Assembly (NCBI GenBank): GCA_025403435.1
Contig: JAJQZP010000259.1
Coordinates: forward strand, 620,001 to 684,000
DNA length: 64,000 nt
Direction of reading: 5' to 3'
Origin: Artocarpus heterophyllus
Taxonomy: Eukaryota; Streptophyta; Magnoliopsida; Rosales; Moraceae
Part shown: one piece after another, positions 21,931-32,964 of the stretch
Layout: the number at the start of each line of letters is the position of its first letter
Position numbering within the stretch: position 1 is the stretch's first letter
Made by a program: the position numbers and the translations under genes
The notes under the pieces: generated by a model
Told to the model about the DNA's origin: nothing
What the model saw: only the letters and a program-made list of their open reading frames with translations
Database searches by the model: none

Positions 21931-22531
21931 TCAATTTTAGGCAGATCTAGAACAAAACCACTGGGTTGTTGTCAAGCATATTTTCAAGTACCTGAGAAGG
22001 ACTCAAGGGTATATGCTTGTGTAATCGGGTAAGGACTTAATTCCTGTAGGATACACTAATTCAGATTTTCAATCTTGTTTGGACTTGAGGAGATCGACTT
22101 CTGGGTTTGTGTTTATGCTTGGCGGGGGTGCCATCAGTTGAAGAAGTGTGAAGCAAGATTGCACTTAGGATTCAACGATGAAGGCTGAGTATGTGGTAGC
22201 TAGTGATGCTTCGAAAGAAGCAGTGTGGCTCCGTAAGTTCCTTAGGAATCTTGAGGTAGTTCCTGGTATGGATAAGGCGGTATTATTGTACTATGATAAC
22301 AGTGTGGCGGTAGCTAATACTAAGGAACCAAGATTTCACAAGAAGATTAAGCATATTGATCGGAAGTATCATATGACAAAGGAATTCATAGAAGGTGGGC
22401 ATGTCGCTGTGTGCAAAATTGTATCAGAGGACAATTTACCTAATCCATTCACGAAGACACTTACTGAGAGAGTCTTCGAGAGGCATGTGGAAGCTATGGG
22501 GATACAAGATTTGCCATATTTACTCACTTAG
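21931..22531 (+). pseudogene. Copia-2 RNase H
   Basis: The last 118 codons (22178-22531) are open: MKAEYVVASDASKEAVWLRK with the catalytic Glu, then LLYYDNSVAVANTKEPRFHK with an Asp, and the end FERHVEAMGIQDLPYLLT. It closely matches 36,999-37,352 minus in copia-3. The upstream part has stops (for example just before WRSVKQDCT-like sequence at 22,140). Confidence 0.85.
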
Positions 22532-22545
22532 TGCAAGTGAGAGAT

Positions 22546-24482
22546 TGTTAGACATGTAAGCCCTAAGGAGTAAAAATGTAATATGGTTTTGGAGACATTT
22601 TTATTAGTAAAGAATTTATTTATTATTCATATACCAAATTGTTGTTCTCTTTACCTTCATATTTGTTGAATCTATGTTAAGCAAACAAAAGTCTGAGACT
22701 GTCGGTCTAAACCTTTAAGAATTGGGCATATGATGGACGGATTATGTGGAAGACATGATTCTTAAGGTAACGGTCTAAATCATAAGATCCACAATTGAGG
22801 GAATTAAGTTGGGCACTTTATTCATGCAAAGATTGTTATGTTGTTTATATCCTTAATGGGAGATGGTTTGTCTTGACCATCGGAGGTGAACTCCATGAAT
22901 AGAAACATTAGCACATTGTCATAGGTGACGATGTGTTGAATCGGGACATAAAATGAATTGATTTGAATTAATAATTCTATCTTAGAAAATCGATTCACTT
23001 TACACAATCATATGTATTGTATTTTAATCCTAAGATGAATAGTGGGCCTGTTGTCTTGACTTATGTCTTTTGATGTACCAAAGGATGACGTCTACATTTT
23101 AATAATGGCATGCATGCTGGTACATTGGAGGCATTACTCTTGATAGCGTAGACCTGTTATTCATAGATATGGAATCCATAGCTCCTCTTTAGGAGTAGTT
23201 GATATCCTCTTATATGCATTATCCTGTAATTGGAATACTGGCGCACTCAACCATTTGGATACATAGGTGTAACCAAATGGTATACCATCTTTGGATGGTA
23301 AGTTTTTTGTAGTGAGATGATGGAACGTAAGATAAAAATAATCAGGAAGGTAAGACGAAATTTATCCTTAAGCCAATTATGGATAATCCTATAGGGATAC
23401 GATACATTATGATATGTCATGGAGAGTTAGCTATATAGGCTTCGTAATTCTATATGGTTTGAGAGTGTAGCTCTAAGCTTTTAGTGGAGTAGCGTTAGAG
23501 TTGATAATTATGAAATGTATATCTAGGATATTGGGTTTCATCATTATCGTGAGCTTGAACTATATAGGTCCATCAGATCCCCTTTGCTAGCTCATAAAAA
23601 TCTTATAATGATACGGTGTGCTTTTCCAATAATTGGTGGTTGTGTCAAATTATCAATTTGGCTGAAAATTTGATAGAATTAGATAATTCATATCTGTTTA
23701 TCAATTGAATTAATTTTGTAAAATTAATTTGAGATAAATTTGTTGAATTATCAGGATCAGATAATTCATGTTTGTTTATCAGTTGGATTAATTTTGAGTA
23801 AATTCAAGATAAACTTGTTGAATTATTAGGAATATTTTTTTCTTAGAGATTATCTAGATATGACTGTTTTAATCAGATAACTTCTCTATTGGGTTATTTG
23901 AATTAAAAATAAGGCTCTATTAGGAGAATCTCGGGTGGGAAATAAATGATTCGCCGGGATCATTTATCCTAAGTTCAGTAGGCCAATCTTTAAGTTTAGC
24001 TTACCGATGGAGCAAGTTCGGCAAGCCGATTGCTAGTTTGGCTGCTGATCAAGCAATAAATAAATCAAGCGTTTTCACGTAGATTTTATCATATATTGTT
24101 CCTGATTTGATTCTGATTTGAATTTTAAATGCCTTATCTGATAAAGACTGACTCCTGGCCCAACCTCTATAAATAGGGAGTGAGTCTCATAAGTTATTTA
24201 GATCAGTTGAGAAATTAAGAATAAGACTCTACTGGTGAGACTCTAAAACTCCCTGAAAGCTCTTGTTCACAAATCACAAACACTAGCTTTGGGTTTTCTC
24301 GATTAGTTGGAAAGAGTCACCGGGGAAAGGCTAAACAACGTGCGCCCACACGCACTCTGATCGTGGATAGAGAATAGCAAAGAAGGCTTATTGGTTGAAG
24401 CTCTTCTAGAACGTTACTTCTTTTCACAGATTGCGGGAGCTTTTTTGCATTTACGAGGTTAGTAAGATCTGGTTAATTTATG
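22546..24482 (+). repeat. Copia-2 3' LTR, truncated at its end
   Basis: It starts TGTTAGACATGTAAGCCCTA after a purine-rich AAGTGAGAGAT tract. It matches the 34,231-36,231 solo LTR for about 1.94 kb and then stops before the last 110 or so bases. A TATA box (TATAAATA, 24,168-24,175) and, upstream, the GC-rich motif cluster at 23,971-24,050 are visible. Confidence 0.88.
23971..24175 (+). promoter_or_regulatory. Copia-2 LTR promoter region with GC-rich motif cluster
   Basis: CAGTAGGCCAATC, TAGCTTACCGATGG, TTCGGCAAGCCGATTG and TTTGGCTGCTGATC are diverged versions of the TTCGGCMDGCCGA motif. They end about 120 bases before TATAAATA (24,168-24,175). The same arrangement occurs in the two related LTRs. 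Confidence 0.5.
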
Positions 24483-24860
24483 CCTCCAGACAATAAAAGG
24501 AATATGAAAAGAATTACTCAACTCATGATTTAGAACTTGTTGTTGTAGTTTTTACTTTGAAAATCTTGAGACATTATCTGTATGGTGAGAAATGTGAAAT
24601 TTATACTGACTATAAGAGTCTGAAATACGTCTTCATCTAAAAAGAGTTAAATATGAGGCAGTGTAGATGGTTGGAACTGATGAAGGACTATGATTGTGTA
24701 ATCAATTACCATCCTGGTAAAGCAAATGTAGTCTCTAATGCCTTGAGTAGAAAATCAATATCATCTTCTCATGTCATTCAATAGACAATATTGTTAGATT
24801 TGCAAAGATTGGAGCTTGAAATAGTTTTGAAAGGAAGAATGACTTGATTATCAGCCCTGA
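24483..24860 (+). pseudogene. Gypsy-3 RNase H fragment
   Basis: Reads [12 protein letters not shown] (third acidic region), ELNMRQCRWLELMKDYDCVI and YHPGKANVVSNALSRKS, the conserved RNase H end. A stop lies near 24,640 and the N-terminal half is absent. Confidence 0.82.
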
Positions 24861-25850
24861 TATTGCAATCTATGCTACAAGATCAAATTAAAGAAAGTCA
24901 AAAGGTGGACAAATATTTGATTAAGTTGAGAAGCAAAATTGATGCAGGACAGAGACCGAACTTCTCAATTACTAATGATGGGATTATAAGATATAGAGGG
25001 AGGTCATGTGTGCCATTTATTAAGGCCATTAAAGAAGACATCTTGAAGGAAGCCCACATGACTCCTTATTCAGTATATCCAGTTAGCACAAAAATGTATA
25101 AAATTTAAAGTAACATAATTGGTGGCCTGGAATGAAGAAAGATGTAGCAAAGTTTGTGGTTGAATGTTTAATTTGTCAACAAGTTAATATTGAATATCAA
25201 AGGCCAGCGGGGTTGCTGAAACCTTTATTGATTCCATAGTGGAAATGGGAGCACATTACAATGAACTTTGTACTTGAAATGCCTAGAACTTAAAAAGAAT
25301 TTAACTCCATATGGATAATTGTTGATAGGTTAACCAAATCAGCCCATTTTTTCTGGTAAAGTCATGGACAAGTATGTTTAATTGTATATCAAAGAGATAG
25401 TTAGATTATACGGAGTGTCGGTTTCAATAATCTCTGATAGAGATCCTAAGTTCACATCTGCATTTTGGAAGAATTTTCATAGCGTTATGGGAACAAAGCT
25501 TGCATTTAGCATAGCATTTCATCCTCAAAGTGATGGACAGTTAGAAAGGGTAATTCAAATATTGGAAGATATGTTGAGAGCTTGGATATAAAGCTTCCTC
25601 TAGTAGAATTTACTTACAATAGCAATTACCAAGTGGTGATTGGAATAGTGCCTGATAAAGCATTGTAGGGAAGAAAATATAGATCTCTAGTTCATTAGGA
25701 TTACATTGGAGAAAGAGAATTACTTGGTCCAAAGATGGTACAAACAACTGTTACGGCAGTGGAAGAGATACGTGAAAAGAATGAAGACAGTGCAAAGTAG
25801 ACAGAAAAGTTATGCAGACAAAAGGAGAAAAGATCTAGAGTATACTGTTT
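24861..25850 (+). pseudogene. Gypsy-3 integrase
   Basis: Open part 24863-25108 (LIKLRSKIDAGQRPNFSITN) is the pre-integrase region and first His motif. Stops precede the Cys motif at about 25,165. The core shows MNFVLEMPRT, then IISDRDPKFTSAFWKNFHSV with the second Asp, and SDGQLERVIQILEDMLRAW with the catalytic Glu (25382-25591). A short deletion after MLRAW and stops to 25,850 follow. Confidence 0.84.
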
Positions 25851-26285
25851 AGGATCATGGATTCCTAAAGGTTGCTCCAATGAAGGGTGTCATGAGATCT
25901 AAGAAAAGAGGAAATTTAAGCACCAGATATGTTGGCCCATTTGAAATACTAGAAAGCGTTGGTGACAAAGCATATAGATTGGCCTTAGCTCCATCATTAT
26001 TCAGTATACATGATGTCTTTCATGTGTCTATGCTCAAGAAGTACATTCCAAATCCCTCACATGTTTTAAGTTATGAGCTGTTGGAAATAACATCTGATTT
26101 ACCATATGAGGAGAAACCAGTACAAATCCTTGATAGAAAAGAAAAGAAGTTAAGGACCAAAAAGATTCAACTTGTTTAAAGTTTTATGGAGGAATCATTT
26201 AATAGAAGAGGCCACTTGGGAAAGAAAGGAAGAGATGCGAAATAAGTATTATTCGGTATGTCAAATTTCGAGCACAAAACTTTAT
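25851..26285 (+). pseudogene. Gypsy-3 integrase C-terminus with chromodomain
   Basis: 25880-26179 is open: KRGNLSTRYVGPFEILESVG, HDVFHVSMLKKYIPNPSH, and PVQILDRKEKKLRTKKIQLV. One frame change later comes KVLWRNHLIEEATWERKEEM, the chromodomain core with its Trp retained. Confidence 0.82.
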
Positions 26286-26299
26286 AGCAAGGAGAAGAT

Positions 26300-27400
26300 T
26301 GTAATGCCTAATTAACTTACAATTAACTAGTAATAAGCATCTTACATATTTATGCATTTAACGAACACGTATTATTTAAATACGAGCATATAGAAAGCAT
26401 ATTTTTACGAGCATAAGTACTTATTGTTTGCAAGTGTGAATCATGCATAAATATGCTTACATTCATTGAATATGATATTGAATGTTAATGAATAATTTAA
26501 TATGTTTTTAAAAAGTTCTAGTTTTAGTAAAAAGCTCGAGATCTTAGTTAAGGAATATTGGTGTGCTAAACGATTACAAATTGATTGGAAAGTGTTTTTC
26601 CATTACAAAAGCGTTTTAGAACCGTTCCCCATCCTCTGAAGCAAACATGAACTTATAAATTTCAATGGAGTAATTTCATATTTTAATTGTTTCGTAATTG
26701 ATCACTTTCTTTTAGAAAGCTACAAAGATATTTTTAAAATTTGGAAACTTTACTCAATTTCATCACTAGTGCACTTCGTGGGGAAGGACACAGATACTCT
26801 TAGATACGATTGCCTCGTTTGATATCGTTTTGAGAATTTTTGAAAATGTTTTGACATATTTTTTGAGGCAAAAATTTTAAAAATACTCTCAGCACAATTT
26901 CCAAAAAAAATCTCATTTTCCAAAATAAAACTTTTTTCACCTATTTTGAAAACATTACCAAACGGACTCGTCATAATTTAAAAATATTTTTTCTTTAAGA
27001 AATTTTGAAAATTAACATAAACTTATGCTCATTTGAATTGTTGTGTTTGTTTTAGGGTTTATCTTTCAAAATGTCTAAATGATTTTAGATACTACTTAAA
27101 ATTAGTTGTCTTTTCGTCCCAATTTTTTATGGGAAATTGAAATAAATATTTAGATACTATTTAAGAATATTTGTCTTCAAATGATATCTTTATAGTTTCT
27201 ATAAATATAAGCTAAATTAAGAAAAAATAATTTTAACCAATATTCATGTATAACATTGTTCCCATAGTCAAATTTGATGAATCTGAAATTTATTGGATTT
27301 TATTAAATAATAAACATATTTCTCAATGGTTACTATTTTTTCAATTAGCAAACTCATATTTTACCCTTCCAAACAATCTTTTATAACAAAAAAATACTAA
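26300..27400 (+). repeat. Probable gypsy-3 3' LTR start and following AT-rich sequence
   Basis: TGTAATGCC at 26,300 directly follows the purine tract AGCAAGGAGAAGAT, the expected 3' LTR start. I could not find the CA end or a second copy, so the LTR length is unknown. The remainder to 27,400 is AT-rich noncoding sequence; a 74-codon minus frame at 26,974-26,750 has no recognisable domain. Confidence 0.5.
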
Positions 27401-27414
27401 TCATCAAAGGGTTG

Positions 27415-28010
27415 ATTCCAAAAATAGACCCAAATTTTTACTATCAATTTCATTATAGTCCCTAACTTTTAAGACATTTCATTAGTTTGTTTCAGTTTTA
27501 ATCATTTCCCTCGGTTAGGTGTAAAGAATGACAAAATATGTAAGAGATGTTCACCAAAAAAAAAAAAAAAACATATTTGATTAATAAAAGATGAGTATGC
27601 ACAAAATTTAGCACAAAAATGTAAAATAACACTTTGGTAACTCAATAGGATTCATATTTTGTTATGTTTTAACACCTAGTTAATAAAAAGTACTACAATT
27701 GAAACAAACTAATAGATATTTTTCTCAATTAGTCGTAAAACAAGATAAACATTTTTAGGTGTTCACAAAAAAAAAATATAGTATTCTTACTAATAAAATA
27801 AAGAGTACACAAGTATTCTGGCACAAATATATAACCATTTGCTAATTGATGAAAAGTACTACAACTTAAACAAACTAACAGATCAATTTCTAAGTTTAAG
27901 GCGTTTTGAAAGTCAAGAAGTAAAGTGAGATTAGGGTAAAGTTAAAAACCTTTTGAAAATCAAGAAGTAAAGTGAGATTGGAGTAAAGTTAAAAGACCAT
28001 CGGTGGGATT
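27415..28010. repeat. MITE-like repeat with internal duplications
   Basis: Two related blocks of about 190 bp (27,545-27,735 and 27,755-27,900) share phrases such as AAAAGTACTACAA.TT.AAAC and CACAAAATTTAGCACAAA-like runs. A second tandem pair at 27,905-27,992 repeats TCAAGAAGTAAAGTGAGATT. The outer ends look partly inverted relative to each other (CATTAGTTTGTTT against AAACAAACTAACAG). Coding potential is absent; the class is not established. Confidence 0.45.
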
Positions 28011-28074
28011 AATCGTTTAATAAAAATTATATTCAATTTGTTACTTACTACCATAAACATTCAAAACTAGGTTA

Positions 28075-28348
28075 CAAGTACAATTTCCTTCACCAAGTGC
28101 CTCCATGCCCAATATAATCTAGTATAATTATTCATTATGTTATTAGATTCAAAACTATCCTAAAATCTGAATAGGAACAATATGGGCATGGAGGCACTTA
28201 AGTGAAGAAAAAAGAAATTGTACCTAATAGAAAGTACCTAATAGGCCTTATTAGGTACAATTTTCTTTTCCTTCACTTAAATGCCACTTCCTATTAGGTA
28301 CAATTTTCTTTTCCTCACTTAAGTGCCTCCATGCCCATATTGTTCCTA
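28075..28348. repeat. Fold-back repeat with 58-bp inverted arms
   Basis: 28,172-28,230 and 28,291-28,348 are inverted copies (TAGGAACAATATGGGCATGG against CCATGCCCATATTGTTCCTA at the ends). Between them lies a near-perfect 25-base palindrome at 28,234-28,258 centred on AGGCCT, plus an extra partial copy at 28,255-28,285. A third partial arm is at 28,075-28,118. It resembles a small fold-back MITE. Confidence 0.75.
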
Positions 28349-28394
28349 TTAAGATTTTCACTGAGCAATTCAGGAAATATGTTCCGAATTAAAA

Positions 28395-28530
28395 AAAAAA
28401 AATCACACAATTCTTTCAGCTATAATATTAATAATAATAATAATAATAATAATATCACAATTCTCTTTCAGCTACAATAATAATAATAATAATATCACAA
28501 TTCTCTTTCAGCTACAATAATAATATAACA
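28395..28530. repeat. Tandem repeat with (TAA)n core
   Basis: Three copies of ATATCACAATTCT(CT)TTTCAGCTACAATAAT-type units, each carrying a different number of TAA repeats (about nine, five and two). Confidence 0.8.
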
Positions 28531-29223
28531 CAACTCTTTAAAATTATGCCTCTTAATTTATTTTTAAAGAGAAGAGAATGAATCTAAAGCAAACATATTA
28601 AAACTACATATATATTTATGTTCCTCATGGAGATCAAGTATGCGTTGGATAAAGAGGTCAACACAAATGGGTCGTTTAACACCGCTTTTGGGCATTAAGG
28701 GCTGCGTCTCTGCTTTAAGTAGAGACTAGTAATCCTTTGAATTAAATTTGTAAATTGTGTGCAATACTCATCCTGAAAAGCGACTAGACTCGACCAAAGA
28801 CTGGTTCTTTCAAACGCCTTTGGTCAGAGGAAGTCGGTAAGTCTACAGTCAACGTTAAAAAAAAGTGTCTTGAAACGATTACTGAATTTTTTTTTTTTTA
28901 AATCTCTGCCCAAGCAAAAGACTATAAAGAGAATAAACCACCAAACATGTAGCCGGTACAACATGCTGACAAGGAAGAAAGAAAGCTTAATAAATATGAT
29001 TCACGCGGTTTAAATTCTCCAAAATATGATTAACCCTACATTAAAATAAAATTTAAATAGAAAAAAAAAAAAAACAATGTTGAACATTGGCATTTTCGAC
29101 CAGAACAAAAACAAAACCCATCAGAAACCTCTCTAATGAAGTCTGAACCAAAATTTTGGAGTGCACCCCGCTAAAGAGCAGTTCTACAAAAAGAGATAGT
29201 CATAAAGTTCACATAACACCATT
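28531..29223. other. Downstream flank of the eS7 gene
   Basis: AT-rich and noncoding, with poly-A/T runs at 28,888 and 29,062. The eS7 3' UTR must lie in its right part, but I cannot place a polyadenylation signal with confidence. Confidence 0.4.
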
Positions 29224-30662
29224 CTATGCCTCAGTTACTGGGTATTCAAACACAACATCCTTGCCCGAAAGCTTCCTGTAAACAGCAGCAAAACTCTCAA
29301 GTTTGTACTCGGTATTGTTCCGTTCCTTAGGATCTAAGAAAACCTATGTGCAGAGAATATCAAAAGGTTAGTGTAGTAACAAAGAGAGCATATTCACATA
29401 GCATATTATATTGATAAAATTGGCAAAGGAATTATCAAGTACACAAACAGTAATTATTTAGATAACCATACGTATCATATCAAGAGAATGAACACCAGAA
29501 CCTTGTATATTTGCTTTTAAACCACTATAACATTAATCAAAAGAATTTACCTTCATTATCTTGGAGCCATCAAGACGATATCTGATGCGCTTCCCAACAA
29601 TCTCAGCAGGCAATACAACATCCTCAAGCATTGCCTCATGGACAGCAGTGAGTGTACGACTGCGGGGCCTTTGAGCTGCAGAACCCTTCTTTGGGGGCCT
29701 CAAAATCCTCCTTGTGGCAATCAAGATAACATCCTATCATATTAGAGACCAAAAATATGAGCATCATACGCGCTTAATTAAAAAAATATTTCATAAACTA
29801 TGCATATATGAATATCTAAACGTAGTAAAGTACTCCGTGTTCTATAACAAGAACAAGTCTTCAATTACAATCTTCTAATAAAAACAAAGCTCTCATGTAA
29901 TGAACGTCAAAACAAGATACTTCATGTAAAAGTAGAGGCCCAGTGGGGACCAGAGGCAAAGCCAAAATTACTAGAAGCCAAATTAAAATCTTAAAATACA
30001 AGAAGCAAAGTACTCAGTAAAACGTGAGAAAGGTAAATGAGTTGAATGTTTCCTTAGGTTGCAAGGCATGGAACTAAAAATAACAGAGAAAACAATTCCT
30101 GTTGGACAATGCACCTGATTAGGTGCTTCTAAAGCATCCATCTACCCAATTCAACAGATAACAGATTCAAAAGGAAACCATTTACACTTAAAGAACAGAA
30201 CAAAAATTGGAAATTACCTTGCCGCTAAACTTCTTTTCAAGCTCTCTCACAAGCCTGACATGGATCTTGCGGTAAGCTTTCCGCAACCTGTACGGGACGT
30301 GAATGACAACAGCCTTCCGGCCCCCAGAGACATCAACTTGACTGCAGCAGAGCAAATTAAAACAACACATTTAGCAGGCAATAACACTATTTCATCCCCA
30401 ATTCAGTCATCGAATCAGCATTCTTACATTGCAGAATTTATGTACAAGTCCTTCAGGTCACTTTTCAGCTCTTGATTGGTGTTCTCCAAATCGAATATAG
30501 CCTTCATTAAAACAGATCAGGCTCACATTAATAATTCACACAAGTGCACAAAAATAAAAAGGAGCAATAAACAACCAATTTCCACACCTGTGCTACCGAC
30601 TCCTCAAATTCAGTCGGTTCAGCATCCTTGTCCTTGTGAATCTTCTTCCTTGACGTAAACAT
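29224..30662 (-). CDS. RPS7: Cytosolic small-subunit ribosomal protein eS7 (RPS7), five coding exons
   Basis: Coding exons on the minus strand: 30662-30588, 30501-30428, 30341-30218, 29733-29551 and 29343-29224. Every intron has GT-AG ends, and the exons sum to 191 codons plus a TAG stop. The start reads [19 protein letters not shown], the middle [20 protein letters not shown] and [10 protein letters not shown], and the end [13 protein letters not shown]. These match the plant eS7 family along its full usual length. eS7 is a 40S ribosomal protein needed for pre-18S rRNA processing and sits in the small-subunit body. The phase between exons 2 and 3 splits one codon and makes Ile just before QVDVSG. 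I see no damaged residue or premature stop, and it is the only intact gene in the window. Whether it is the expressed copy of a gene family cannot be told from the sequence. Confidence 0.96.
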
Positions 30663-30672
30663 CTTGTGAAGC
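30663..30672 (-). other. RPS7: eS7 5' UTR, second part
   Basis: Ten bases (GCTTCACAAG) follow a TTGATACAG acceptor and precede the ATG. They end an 820-bp leader intron (30,673-31,492). Confidence 0.7.
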
Positions 30673-31492
30673 CTGTATCAATCAAGAAAGACAAGGGGGC
30701 CCAAGAGTACATAAGAGGGTATATCTTCTATGGAATCCAGACCAGTTTCATAAGATACGAGGTAAAGAACCAGGAGTATATATATCCATAAACAAATTTT
30801 TAAAAACGAAAATGACTCAAGAATCCAATTTCCATATACCATATCACACCTAGTTATATATAGATAGAATCACATTCTTTTTATAGCTCACAAAAAAGTT
30901 TACAAAAAATCTAACATATTCATAATAGAAAACCCTAAAATCCTCAACAACCACAACTCATGGTTAAAAAAGAAAGAAAAATGAAGTATAAAAATAATGC
31001 GCAATGATTAAAGGGAAAAAAGACAATACGCAGAAAAGAAGCAAAATGAACACAAAATGCCGTAGAACAGCCTAATGAAATATATTTGTCCCTCTAAACA
31101 TTAATAAAAAGCAGTTGACTTACAATAATCATCCAGTAATGGGGGTTCATACCAGCTGTTTGGCAAGTAAGAAAATTCAAAAACTAGAAATATGAGAGAA
31201 AAAAAATAAAAATCTTCAATTGGATGGACCAATAACAGAACAATCCTTAGTGCTTTATTCCAAGCATATCAAATCAATCTCGAACATGGAAAAAACACTA
31301 GATTTTCATAACATCAAAGTGATTATAGTTCGCAACATTTTCACAAATTGAAATCATGTATGGAGAAAAAAAGGGAGAAAATATTAAATCTTGAAAGATA
31401 TGCAGCGAAAAGGAATAGAGAAGAATGATTATTTCCATAGACGAGAAGCCGCGTTGACGACAATAGGTTTTTTTGAGTGTACCTGAATGAGA
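30673..31492 (-). other. RPS7: eS7 5' UTR intron
   Basis: Donor CATTCAG/GTACAC at 31,493/31,492 and acceptor TACAG/GCTTC at 30,673/30,672 on the minus strand. The interval is T-rich in the sense direction and has no open frame of interest. A long leader intron is common in plant ribosomal protein genes and often raises expression; that is general knowledge, not shown here. Confidence 0.65.
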
Positions 31493-31575
31493 TCCGACGA
31501 GCGGATAGATCTGCTGAGAACAGAGAGTGAATGGACTCAAAACCCTAAAGCTTTCTTTTTTGCAGATGGAGAAGA
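31493..31575 (-). other. RPS7: eS7 5' UTR first exon (start approximate)
   Basis: Ends at the splice donor CATTCAG/GT. The transcription start is not defined, but the pyrimidine-rich TCTTCTCCATC at about 31,565-31,575 (minus strand) is the likely area. Confidence 0.55.
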
Positions 31576-31640
31576 CTTCTAGGGTTTGGGATTAGGCGGG
31601 TTATAAGGATAGATTGAACGGCTGAGATAGTTCACTAGTA
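31540..31640 (-). promoter_or_regulatory. RPS7: eS7 promoter region with telo-box motifs
   Basis: AAACCCTAG (minus strand, bases 31,579-31,587) is a telo-box, and a second AAACCCTAA-type word in the opposite sense lies at 31,540-31,548 within the leader. Telo-boxes are typical of plant ribosomal protein and translation-factor promoters. A clear TATA box or site II (TGGGCC/T) element was not found. Confidence 0.6.
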
Positions 31641-32030
31641 CAACTGGACGGATGCGATTGAGAATTTCGATTATAATGCTCATCCTATCATAGCTGTTCG
31701 TTTAAGTGCATCAAACGGTCCAAGTACTTCCTTTTTTCTTTCTTTTTTTTTAAAAAACAAAGAAAGGGGTCCAAGTAATTGAACCAATGCTTGGCCGCGC
31801 TTTTTTTTATTTTTATTTATTTATTTATTACTTGTCTTGGAAGGATTTAAATTTTCCACTTTTAAATAAAATTATGTTTGATTTTATTAATAGGTTATGT
31901 CTGCAACCATTTATTTTACTTTTTTTTAATATAAAAACTACTATTATAAATCAAAAGCGCAAATACAATAACAAATTCTATAAAAAAAGGAGTTTCTTTC
32001 AACTAAATAAGTTTATCATATTAGAAGCAT
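31641..32030. other. AT-rich intergenic sequence upstream of eS7
   Basis: Poly-T runs and an 81-codon plus frame (31787-32032) of low complexity without a domain. Nothing else is supported. Confidence 0.4.
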
Positions 32031-32216
32031 AAGCGGCCAAAGAATTGGCAGTTTTGCTAGCTTCCCTAAACACATGGCTCAATTTAGTTTCTGAAAAAGA
32101 ATGTAATAAGCTAGATACATCTAAAAATAAAATGCCAAACTTATTATAAAAAGAAGAATATTTTTCTTTTCAAAACTTGCATGATTGCCAATGCATCGTA
32201 CTCCATAGTGAGTATT
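32000..32216 (-). pseudogene. RNase H-like (RVT_3 type) remnant, probably from a LINE
   Basis: In shifting minus-strand frames, MEYDALAIMQ (near 32,200) is followed about 55 codons later by LSHVFREASKTANSLAAYAS (near 32,035-32,080). This pair is the Glu-containing helix and the Asp-containing end of plant RNase H-like domains found in non-LTR retrotransposons. Stops lie between. It could also derive from a host RNase H-like gene. Confidence 0.45.
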
Positions 32217-32227
32217 CGTAGGAACCA

Positions 32228-32285
32228 ATACATATATATATATACACACACACACTTATATATACATATATGAGGCTAAAGACCG
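32228..32285. repeat. (TA)n(CA)n microsatellite
   Basis: ATATATATATATACACACACACACTTATATATACATATATG.. is a compound dinucleotide repeat. Confidence 0.85.
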
Positions 32286-32959
32286 TTTTATATATAGGTA
32301 ATTTTTACTATGAGAACCATAAAACAATTTATTGATGAGTATTTGTCTTTAACTGTCAGATCTACAAAAAAAAATAATCTTGATCAAAGCTAACGGTTTT
32401 AAAATGTGCATCATTGGGGTTTCCATTAGAAAAGTTCGCTTATATATGAAGGATATGATGTAAGAATTATGATGATCCAAAAAGTAATAATTCTTTAATA
32501 AATTATAGAAGTAAACCAAGATATTAATAAAAGAATTAAGTAATGTAGTTGTAATAAGAGGTAGAAAATGGTTTATTGTTATGTTTCACTTTTATTAAAA
32601 AGTACAATGACATATAATAAGAGGAGAATTAAAAGAGAAAAAGAGAGTGACCAAGAGGATAACCCTGACGTTTCTCAAGTTGAAATACTTTCATGCAATT
32701 TACACATCAATTTTTATCGATTTTGACTCCAAAATAGTCAAATCTTTATGGTGAAAATATTACTTTTAGAACAAATCTAAATAGGATGACAATAAACTAA
32801 ACCAGAAAAGCTCTCAATATTTTTTAAATCATGGTTTTCTCTTTTTTTTTTTTATGGGAATTGGGATAGAGGTTTAAACTCTTCATTTTTTAGAGAAGTC
32901 AAGTGTAGAATTATCACAAGCCTAAAGCTGTTCTCAAAAACAATATTTTTTTCTTTGGA
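32286..32959. other. Intergenic sequence left of copia-3
   Basis: AT-rich; no open frame or repeat that I can name. Confidence 0.4.
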
Positions 32960-32964
32960 TATGT

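Larger units (their letters stand above)
19886..24482 (+). mobile_element. Copia-2: 5'-truncated Ty1/copia with partial 3' LTR
   Basis: From about 19,886 the plus strand is closely similar to the reverse complement of 39,690 downward in copia-3, starting within the GAG-pre-integrase region. It lacks gag, protease and 5' LTR. Its 3' LTR (22546 onward) is the same family as the 34,231-36,231 solo LTR but stops after TTTAATTTATGC at about 24,482, where gypsy-3 sequence begins. No TSD is recoverable because both ends are lost. Confidence 0.88.
24483..26299 (+). mobile_element. Gypsy-3: partial Ty3/gypsy chromovirus
   Basis: Starts abruptly inside RNase H and runs through integrase and chromodomain to a probable 3' LTR at 26,300. 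Gag, protease, RT and 5' LTR are missing. It differs clearly from gypsy-1 and gypsy-2 in sequence. The left junction with the copia-2 LTR at about 24,483 is a truncation point, not an element end. Confidence 0.85.

Noticed and set aside
30188..30658. Separate open frames overlapping the eS7 exons on either strand
   Set aside because: They are pieces or shadows of the spliced eS7 gene; splice-site logic explains the locus fully.
31580..31587. Possible interstitial telomere repeat (TAGGGTTT)
   Set aside because: Single copies at the eS7 start fit telo-box promoter motifs better than telomeric DNA.
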